Shown here piece by piece: positions 56,245 through 64,000 of a stretch of DNA of 64,000 bases. Position 1 is the stretch's first letter; every line of letters starts with the position of its first letter. A program made the position numbers and the translations under genes. This DNA is from Anniella stebbinsi (taxonomy: Eukaryota; Chordata; Lepidosauria; Squamata; Anniellidae), in NCBI GenBank assembly GCA_029215795.1, contig JARDYH010000001.1, positions 294,816,654 to 294,880,653 on the forward strand. The letters are read 5' to 3'. The notes below the pieces were generated by a model. That model was given only the letters and a program-made list of their open reading frames with translations. It searched no databases and was not told the origin of the DNA.

Positions 56245-56700
56245 GGGCTACAATCCCATTGAATGTGCCCCCGTCAGTCAGAAGCCCCTGAACCCGGAGG
56301 ATTCTGCATTGTCTATGGTCTGTGAGGCTGAAGGCAGCAGAGTGGGAGGAATAGCAGAGGTAATCTTTGCATCTCCACCCTACAATCTCCTGTATTTTTT
56401 TACCAAGAGGGCTTTTCAGCCCATCTAGCAAGGGCACTTTGTAGGGGGAGGGAAGGAGGCTGGAGGAGGCTTGGGATAACTCTCCAGTCTCCTTCTCTCT
56501 GGAACGCCTCTTTTCTTGAGGCTCTGAGGTTGCTTTTCTGACCTCAGAGAAACAGCTGGTGCAGTTCTCTCTGCACCAGCTGCGAGGGGAGGGGGGCAGG
56601 GGTTATATCTTTATGAGACATCCTATGGTCCCTGTGATGCTCTCCGGGGGACCATAGGATGGCTCTCTAGAGGTCATATTCTATATCTGACATGATTGCA
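56245..56700. mobile_element. Probable MITE with internal perfect hairpins
   Basis: Two clear stems lie here: CAGCTGGTGCAG/CTGCACCAGCTG (56553-56582, perfect 12-bp arms, 6-nt loop) and CCTATGGTCCC with its near complement GGGGACCATAGG (about 56629-56661). The CCTATGG/CCATAGG stem recalls the element at 12187-12601. The outer ends are not firmly established. Confidence 0.42.
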
Positions 56701-56989
56701 GAAACGTATGTTCTCAGAATTTTATCCTAAACAGATATTTGTTCCTTGCTGATTTGCATAAGGTGTCCCATTTGTGATCCCAGCAATGCAGGGAGCCATC
56801 TACCACACTAGCTATCAGGCACAGTTACAGTGGAGCAGCATCAGACACTTAAGTTATTGCTTGCATGACCACCTTTAAAGATTATTTGTGGTTTTCAATG
56901 TTGCTGACAACAGTGCAAATTATAAAACAATACAAAATAAATATATAAAAATATTATACTATAAAAACAATATGCAGTACAAAAACAAT
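56701..56989. other. Gap without recognised feature
   Basis: No gene or named repeat. Confidence 0.4.
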
Positions 56990-57300
56990 ACAATATTCAT
57001 CCATTTATTATATTTCTATACCACTCCATAGCCAAAGATCTCTGAGCTGTTCAAAATATTAAAACAAAACCACATTTAGACTAGTTAATTGTTGAGAAAT
57101 GCCAAGGTAAGCAAAAGCACATGATCATCAATGCCTAACATATTGCAGAGGGGAAGTCATTCCAACAGGAGGGTGCTACCATGGAGAAGGCCTGTTGTCA
57201 TGTTACTGCCAGATGGACTTTGCAGAATGTGGCATGGGCATCAAAGCCTGCCATGAGGATTGTAGTGGTCTAATGGCTCTATATAGGGAGAGACAATGTG
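56990..57300 (-). mobile_element. L2 3' end relic, part 1 (interrupted)
   Basis: On the plus strand, CATTTATTATATTTCTATACC, the phrase CACTCCATAGCCAAAGATCT and GAGCTGTTCAAA mirror the L2 3' end (GCCCAGAGAGCTTCGGCTATGG). Further in, CATTCCAACAGGAGGGTGCT and ACCATGGAGAAGGCC correspond to L2 3' sequence also present near 10796-10842. The relic continues at 57580. Confidence 0.6.
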
Positions 57301-57580
57301 CCAGTTCAAACAATCAAAATAAGCCACATGGGCTGTTTTAGCATTATTGGAGGGTTGTTCCCCCCACCCCAATAAGCCATGCCACCCAGGTTTGGATGAC
57401 ATAAACCATACCCAGGCAGTAATTATAGAAATCATGCCTAACACATGCCGCAAATTAAATAAGCCACTATGTTTTATGTCATTGACCTGGTTTGCACAGT
57501 CATCATGGCTTAAACATGGCTTGATTAAGGAGAAAATAGTCCTCAACCCAACAACAGTCCACGGGTTATTTGAGGGTAGC
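57301..57580. mobile_element. DNA-transposon-like insertion splitting the L2 relic
   Basis: L2 similarity stops at about 57300 and resumes near 57580. The intervening sequence has GTTCAAACAATCAAAATAAG at its left and, reversed, CTCAAATAACCCGTGGACTG at its right, in the style of the elements at 7754 and 24027. Boundaries are approximate. Confidence 0.4.
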
Positions 57581-57720
57581 AAACTGGCAGCCAGTGAAGC
57601 TCTTTCAATGTAAGTATTATGTGTGCATGGCAAGGCAACAGCCTCATTGCAGCATTCGGCACTTGTTGCATCTTCCAACTTAGGCAGATGCAACTTATAA
57701 GGTAAGTTCAATAGCATTCA
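57580..57720 (-). pseudogene. L2 relic, part 2
   Basis: AACTGGCAGCCAGTGAAGCT matches, in the same minus orientation, the copy 4 sequence at about 11020-11041 (coding for LHWLPV). TTGCAGCATTCGGCACTTGT and TGCATCTTCC follow in the order seen there. No frame survives. Confidence 0.6.
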
Positions 57721-57723
57721 TCT

Positions 57724-57800
57724 AATGCAGGGGAAAGCAACCACTTTTGGTCTGGAGGCCAGATTCCCCCTGTCCCTGTCGAGACCAAGCAGGAAAACTG
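57724..57800. mobile_element. hAT-like left-end relic
   Basis: GCAGGGGAAAGCAACCACTT, TTGGTCTGGAGGCC and CCCCTGTCCCTG resemble a CAGGGG...GGCAACC hAT terminus. Confidence 0.4.
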
Positions 57801-59014
57801 ACTGATGTCAAGAGGTGGTGCCTCACCCCCAAATCTCCTCCCCTCTCTTGATATCATCCACCCTTGCCCTAAAAATGTTCTCCATGTGGAGCTCTGTGCC
57901 TGTCTTTGCACAGAGAAAGGGATTCCATATCAAAAGCCAATTTCATGTCGGTGAAAAAGTATTTTTTTCATTTCAAATGGTGATCTGTCTCGCGAGCACT
58001 CTCATAGAACTTAGTGGATGATCAAGGCAGAGGAAGGATATACCACTGTTGCAGCAAATAATCAAACCTTAATGAAGTTTTCTTATCACTATGCCAGTAT
58101 CACAACAAACAGCACCTCTGAATTTTCTGCTGTATTAGCAAACACATCATGCTTGCAATGCGTATCAAAAAACATCATGGATTTCACACCCTGTTGTTGT
58201 CATATGTCTGTGGCTGAACTGATAAGACATATACAGCCTTATTTTGACAAGCAACAAAGTAGGAAAACAACCAAACAATTGCTTTCAAGGAGTAGCGTAT
58301 TTCACAAACAATAATTCATGGGAACGTTTTTGGACAGGAACAGAATATTTAACCGTTTCTGAAGCATCACCATGATATACGCCTAAAACATTGTATGCTA
58401 AGAGAGTTACTTACCAAGCTATCTAAAGTGGCATGACTAACAACTATGGGGAAAATGAAAGGCACCCAAAACTGTCCGATGTTTATGATGTTACAGCCCT
58501 GGAGCGAGACTGACCTCAGCACCTTTATCTTAAAGTCATTACCTGAATGTAAGCCTCATTTATTTCCTTTTAGGATTAGGATTATATAAATTTGATGTTG
58601 CACTGCAGATATTCAGGGACACAAAATTGTTAACTCTTGCAATTCTAAAAATAAAAATAAAACAAATTGCCCAGAACAGATGATCTAATATATAGATGTG
58701 GGTCAGTAACAAACATTCAAGGTGAAATCTAAAAATTCTGATCAATTAAATTCTTACTGAATTGCTATGAGATCTGTCGTTTCACAGATCATAATATGTG
58801 ATTATCCCCCCCCCCCCCCACAGCTGTAGTCAGGAAGCTTATCTTACATTCTTCTCACTAGCTTGAGTCCCAGACTAGGAATTATTTGTAAATTTGGTGA
58901 AAAGAAAGACTATTCAACAAATGTATAAAGCGTGCAGTGACTTGGTAGACTGGCAAGCATAACTCTTTTCAGTCTATGGCATATAATGTGCAATAAACAG
59001 GTGCTAAATTGTAT
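57801..59014. other. Gap; poly-C at about 58807-58819
   Basis: No gene or named repeat; a run of about 13 C residues. The frame at 58018-58314 shows no domain. Confidence 0.38.
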
Positions 59015-59381
59015 GGGCAGAATCCAACAGGGCATCACCGATTCTCTTGTGCTCCGCTGATTCTCTTGTGCAAGCAGGGGTCCCAGCTTCTGTTGCACAA
59101 GCACGACCCACCACTTGTGCAACAGTGATTTAGTGCTTCCAAGAGGAAGCCCTAAAATGAACAGAAATACTCGTTTCTTCATTCGGGCAGGTTGGCGGCA
59201 CTCCCTTATGTGAGCACCGCTGACCTACCTCATTCCAGAAACTAGAGTTTTCACTCGTTTTTCGTTACCCCAGAAGTGCTAATTCTTCCTTCCACAAGCA
59301 GTCGGTCCCACTTGCAAACAGGAATTGATGGGGTGTAAGAGAATTGGCAGGAGTGTAAGTGCCCCACTGGATTCTGTCCCC
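59015..59381. mobile_element. TIR element with GAATCCA ends
   Basis: The left end GGGCAGAATCCAACAGGGCA and the reversed right end GGGGACAGAATCCAGTGGGG pair over about 20 bp. Internal near-repeats (GATTCTCTTGTGC twice at 59040-59073, GTTGCACAAGC) are present. No transposase, no clear target duplication. Confidence 0.62.
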
Positions 59382-60044
59382 AGTCTCACCTGCAGTATCA
59401 GCTGGTGAGGTGGGGCAGAGAACAGTCAGTGGCTGATGTCACTGAGCACCTGCTAAGAGAGAGGAAGGAGCCACATCCTTAAGGATGGCTAATGCTGGGA
59501 GACAACAGAAGGTGGAGTAGCCATAGGCAGCAGTGGGCAAGGGTGCTGCCAGTGAATGCCCTGCTGTGTCCAGCAGAGTCAACAGTGTCATAATGGCATA
59601 CAAAATTGGTAGAGTTTGCAAAAGCACAATCACAGTTCAAAAGAAATGGCAAACCAATCAAGAGGCACTGAAGAATACAAAACATCCTGCAATGTTGATC
59701 TACAACTGTTATCTGTTAAAATCAAAATGCAGAGATACCATTTGCCCTAGATGTGCATGTCTGTCACCTACTATCCCATATGTGAAGTATCCAGTGTTAG
59801 TTCTAAATGCAGCAACTCTATGCACCTTCTAACCTACGCTCACTTAAGAAGCTCACTGGATGGCCTCAGGTCACAAGTTTCCCTGCCGAACCTACCTCCT
59901 GAGGTTAATCTCATTTGCACCTCCATCACCACCCCAAGTTCCTCAGAGAAAGGGCAGGATGCCACTGCGATAATATGCCTTCCTAAGAGGAAATCATATA
60001 CCAATGAATTTTCCCAAACATAATAAAGATTGAAAAACAGTAGA
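59382..60044. other. Gap without recognised feature
   Basis: GGCCTCAGGTCACAAGTTTC followed by CCTACCTCCTGAGG (59863-59907) faintly recalls a tRNA-type SINE body; not called. No gene seen. Confidence 0.35.
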
Positions 60045-60180
60045 GCAGCCTTCTCCAATCTTGTGCATTCCAGATATATTGGACTACAAATCCCATCAAC
60101 CCAGCCAGCCTGCCCAGCAGCTACACTGTCTGGGGATGATGAATGGAGGGTGCCAGGTTGTGGAAAACTGCAGTGGGGTG
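60045..60180. mobile_element. hAT-type MITE relic
   Basis: GCAGCCTTCTCCAATCTTGT, CATTCCAGATATATTGGACT and ACAAATCCCATCAACCCAGC follow the left half of the palindromic family seen at 27411-27553 (CTCCAGATGTT...ACTCCCATCA). The right half is degraded. Confidence 0.5.
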
Positions 60181-62154
60181 TAGGACAGATAACCCCTGGT
60201 TAATTGATCACCAACATCTTGCTTTGCTTTGTTTGGGAGTGAGTGAATATATATGTTGGAATTCAACATCATTGCTAACCACTAGGACATGTTGAGAATG
60301 AAAACAGAGGAATGTGCTTCTCCCCACTCTTCACCTCCCTCGAAGGGTTCACCTCATTTTTAGAAAGCTGCTGTTCTATATGGACAGAATGTCATGCTAA
60401 TGCTTAAAAAAAATTACAATGACCTTCAATACTTTCTGTCCTCAAAGCTCATTAACCATGATTGTCTTGAGCTGGTAAAAATAAAATTAAAAGCACAGCC
60501 ATTGATCACTAACTCCTTGCCTCTGGTTTTGTTAATCTTTAAAATGACAGAAATGTTTCCAAGAAAATTAGCCTGTTAATGGATGTGAAATGCATCAAAG
60601 CTACAAGAATCTATTCGGCTTATAAAGACTACATTGAGCCAAGCAGATCTATGATCTGCCTATAGCAAATGTAGTCTACATAGCAGGAAAGCTGGAGGTG
60701 TACTTCAAGGTACACCTTACCTTTTTCTGGAAGAAGTAGAAGCATAGCATATTGGGAGACACCAAAAATGTAAATGCTAAAGAAGTGCTTCTAACTCATG
60801 GACAACTCTTTGTATAAACCAGAACAGTGGTTCTGGTGCCAGGAGTCAGCACCATGGTCTAAGTAAGATCCAACATAGTATTTATCAATTTATTTTACCC
60901 TTACACTGTGCATGCTCAGTGTTTTCAAATGATCCAAATATGGAAGCCCAAGTAAGTGAGGTTGAACAGGCACAAAATATTATTACTGTGCTGAAGAAGT
61001 TGATGGATATTTGTTTCAACTGATTTAATAGGAAGAGGCAATGGAAGAGTAAATTTAGCCAGAGGTTTAAAGAAGAGAAATTCATGGTCTGGAATGAGTG
61101 TGAAATAACTCTTAAAATCTCTGGTCTATTATCATTTGGGTCAAGCAGGCTCAGAAGACCCCATCGTGAATTACTGAATAGTATGAACAAGTAATATAGA
61201 AATATTCTTATGGTTCCATCCAGGCCAAATAAAGGAAGGGGATGGAGCTGACAAAGTTTCTTCTTTGGTGACATTATGAGATTTTCTACAAACAATTCAT
61301 CTCTGCCATGTATCTTATACAAGAACATCATTTCAATATATCAAGACAAGAACCACAGTTTCCATTCATTTGGGAATAATTGTAAGCATGCTTTGGCTGA
61401 TGATGATCTGTCCACAGTGCTTAAATTGAACTGAAATTATTGTTTCAATTGCAGTATAAATAGGGATAACACTTTTCATATAGATTAACATCGCAATTTT
61501 TTAAAAAATCTGAGCATAAAACAAAGACTTTACTCCTGCTCTTTCATTTTTATTTTTGTTTGATAAACAGAATGGTGAAAAATCTGTTATTTGGCTTTCT
61601 CACAGAGAGCCTCCACAGGTTATTTGACTTCTATCAAAAGATAGCAAACAAAATATATGATGCTAACCCTTGTCCTTGGTAAACACATAAAAGTAAAGCT
61701 ACATGTTGTACAAGTTTCCAAGGGGAAAAAAATCGTACACAATCTCTGGGGCACCAAACTGAATACACCTCACAAGCCATTACCAATGTTTTCTGTCTGC
61801 CTTGGACCGCATAAATAGAAGACACTGTTCAGCACCTGGACAATTTGTTTAGCTTGATTGATCACAAGTTGTGCAGGTCTGTCCCAGAAAAACAACAACC
61901 AGAAATGTAGACAGTGAAGAAAGGCGGAGAATCCCTTTGCCCTCTGCCCCAGCACCATCAAAGGGTGGCCTATGGCCACTATCACATGCTCACTAATAAG
62001 GTAGTGGTTGTCTTCAGACCCAATTGTGAGATTAAACTACATTCTACTAGATCAGGAAAAGGGCCTGCACCTTTCTTGGTAATTAATTCCCACCAAGACA
62101 ATTACAAACTGAATTAATCCAAAATTAGAAAAAGTAATGAGTTATAACCACACT

Positions 62155-62156
<2 letters not shown>
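60181..62156. other. Long gap without recognised feature
   Basis: No gene or named repeat. A 148-codon minus-strand frame (60885-61331) is hydrophobic in places but has no domain, and its composition looks random. Confidence 0.38.

Positions 62157-62191
<35 letters not shown>
62157..62191. repeat. (TA)n microsatellite
   Basis: About 17 TA units. Confidence 0.97.
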
Positions 62192-62193
<2 letters not shown>

Positions 62194-62935
62194 TTTTCCT
62201 TCTATTTAAATAACAAAACTCAGCATCCTCGGAACCACTTTTAGCCAGACAGAAAATGCTTATGTAGGTTTTTCAGGGCAGCTATGAGTAGTAGGGGTTT
62301 ATCAAAAATGATATGACAAAAATGTTTCCAAAATGAAAGAACTGTGAACAGGATCCAAAGAGAGAGCATGCATTAGTAAACCATGCACCTGACGTGAGCT
62401 GTCGTTGTCAGATTGTCTGGATACCTCAGTCAATGGTATCTATACATGCAGGTCAGTAGCTGTCTGCCTCAAGATCCTTCAAGCTGGACGAGACCAGTTC
62501 AAGACACACTGAAAGCTACCCTGACTAGCTGCTTGACTCTGCCACAAGGTTTAGGTTAAAGGCTTCTGAGGTACGGAACCCTAACCCACACCTTCACCAT
62601 TTCCAACAACCCAAAACCATTCACTTTTTGTAAGCTTCCAGTAGAGAAGAGCACTCTAGAAAACCTCCAAGTAACTCCTAAATTCACAAGGCCAAGACAT
62701 ATTCTGTCCCTGCTAGATCTCAGAAAAATGGTGAGACTTAACACTAATCAGCACTGCTTTGCTATGTATACTCTCAGTTGAGCTGGGTGGGCGGAATCAA
62801 GGTCTGTCTTGCTTGGACACAATCACTGGGCACTCTCCCAATTCCTGCAGAACCTTGCCTTTCTTACCACAACCAGGTAACTTGTTGTTTGGGATCTGCT
62901 GACAGATGCTGGACAGCTCCTTCTAAATCCAGGGT
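62192..62935. other. Gap without recognised feature
   Basis: No gene or named repeat. Confidence 0.4.
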
Positions 62936-63304
62936 ACCTCTAGACGGACACTTTCCATCGAGATGGCTTCGCACTGGTGGCAGTTGGGTTACATGACACT
63001 GCCGCCAATGCGAAGTCATCTAGGGGCAAAGGGGCTTTGCTCTGCACTAAAAAAGTTGGGCATTTACCCCAACTTTTTTAGAGTGGAGCGGGCTGGCCAG
63101 GGAAGGGAGTGGAGCAGCGAGCCATAAGCTTGCTGCACCGCCTCTGCAGTCCTTCCCCCACCCCATATTTTTTTAAAACGCCATTTACTTTATAGTAGGG
63201 GAGCCAATGCTCCCTGCTGCCCCTCCAGCTGCCGCTGGGCCACTGCATGCGTGGCAGTGGCAGCGGCGCCAGGATAAGCCGCCATGGCGCTCTCCGGTGT
63301 AGAT
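62936..63304. mobile_element. GC-rich MITE, copy B
   Basis: GGTACCTCTAGACGGACACT matches the left end of copy A (GGTGCCTCTAGATGGAAGCT). The match continues through GGTGGCAGTTGGGTTACATG and a hairpin AAAAAAGTTGGG...CCCCAACTTTTTT at 63048-63080. The reversed right end ATCTACACCGGAGAG may pair with CTCTAGACGGA. Beyond about 63110 copies A and B differ. The adjoining sequence to about 63365 is also CpG-rich and may belong to the element. Confidence 0.58.
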
Positions 63305-63602
63305 AATTGGAAGGAGTATCATTGCGTGGCGCGCCGGCAGGCACAGCCGCTATGCGGCGCTCCTGGAGCGTGAAGTAGCAGCCGCAGCCTCATCCAAGAA
63401 ATGCTCTCAGTGCTCCACAGGTTTTCAACCTGGCCAGTAAAGGGCACCAGAACTAGCCATAGACATTTTGGCAGCTAAAGCAAAAAGTCAACATAACCTT
63501 CATCATTTTTTTTAAGTGACATCTTGAAATGCAGATTGAAGGCAAGAAAATGACAAATCTGCACAAATGCAGTTTCAAGTGACCACCTTCATGTACCTAC
63601 AT
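63305..63602. other. CpG-rich then AT-rich unassigned stretch
   Basis: GCGTGGCGCGCCGGCAGG and GCTATGCGGCGCTCCTGG near 63326-63367 are CpG-rich; no gene is seen. Confidence 0.35.
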
Positions 63603-64000
63603 AGTGACTCAGTTCACACAACACGTTTCTCTACACAGTGTTAAAACGCCACTCAATTGTTGAGTTTATAGGGGTATTCACCACAAAACATGTTCCAAAT
63701 CCACCGTCGTGTGAATGTGGGCAGTGTCTGATTGACAGTTCCTCCACCCTCTCTCCTCCCCTAGTCCTCCTAATGGTATTCCATCAGTGATTGCTGCAAA
63801 AAAACAATCCTGGTGGCTCTTCTAGAGCGGCACTCCCTCCTTTCACCACTCTAGCCAGGGAACTCTGTAGCCAGTGGGAAAAGTCCACTTAATGCAACAG
63901 GAAACTCCACGGAGCCCTCCACACAACATGGAACACAACGATTGTGCAGGAATTCTCCTCTGCACAGGGTGGATATTCATTGTAGAGTGTTTTCTATTTT
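63603..64000. mobile_element. Possible DNA transposon, cut by the window end
   Basis: AGTTCACACAACACGTTTCT has the same GTTCA-x-ACAACAC start as the right end (reversed) of the element at 7754-8279. The other terminus is not within the window, though the final GTAGAGTGTTTTCTATTTT is a candidate partner for the TCTACACAGTGTTAAAAC segment at about 63632. Confidence 0.32.

Noticed and set aside
59863..59930. Second tRNA-type SINE
   Set aside because: Only a short phrase (CCTACCTCCTGAGG) is shared; no B box and no 3' part.
60885..61331. 148-codon minus-strand frame with hydrophobic stretches
   Set aside because: Composition looks like AT-rich random sequence; no motif, no supporting neighbour.
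1..64000. CRISPR arrays, bacterial operons, riboswitches or phage genes
   Set aside because: No regularly spaced repeats, no dense coding and no bacterial-type features; the repeat content is that of a vertebrate.

Overview
The window looks like a stretch of squamate reptile (most likely lizard) genome. The evidence is the repeat content: several L2-clade LINEs with (AAAT)n tails, an L1, a CR1 3' end, a Tc1-like DNA transposon remnant, a 5S-rRNA-derived SINE, a tRNA-derived SINE and many short non-autonomous DNA transposons (MITEs). The species is inferred from this mixture, not read from a gene. I found no convincing host protein-coding exon, tRNA gene or rRNA gene; every long open frame I could interpret belongs to a transposable element, so the window is probably intergenic or intronic.

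Layout. 1-12 kb: an LTR-like stretch, a GC-rich MITE with a 46-nt hairpin, two plus-strand L2 copies (1.63-3.32 and about 3.94-7.16 kb), a TIR element at 7.75-8.28 kb and a minus-strand L2 at 10.48-11.86 kb. 12-21 kb: a TIR element at 12.19-12.60 kb, L2-type 3' ends, foldback elements (the largest a 381-bp palindrome at 17.3-17.7 kb), microsatellites and a SINE. 21.38-23.78 kb: a nested structure in which an L2 and a small palindromic element each split one 110-bp arm of an older inverted-repeat element. 24-48 kb: sparser repeats, namely a CpG-rich MITE (29.1 kb), an L2 fragment interrupted by a 75-bp L2 with a perfect 9-bp target duplication (30.4 kb), a 5S-derived SINE (32.8 kb), a CR1 end (35.1-35.5 kb) and a Tc1-like remnant (46.6-47.1 kb). 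48.1-54.58 kb: a nearly full-length but broken L1 interrupted by an 837-bp LINE 3' end flanked by a 9-bp target duplication. 54.6-64 kb: hAT-like relics, a split L2 relic, a TIR element at 59.0 kb and a second copy of the GC-rich MITE at 62.9-63.3 kb.

There is no operon or gene pathway to describe. What can be read is a history of insertions. The L2 copies would have supplied reverse transcriptase (and, in the longer copy, endonuclease) for their own copying; the L1 encodes an RNA-binding ORF1 protein and an endonuclease/reverse transcriptase ORF2. All copies carry frameshifts, stops or catalytic substitutions. The best-preserved reverse transcriptase reading frame is the L2 at 21.43-23.20 kb, with one 1-nt deletion in the part I could follow. 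I did not find a previously undescribed functional system; the nested and palindromic elements are the most informative structures.
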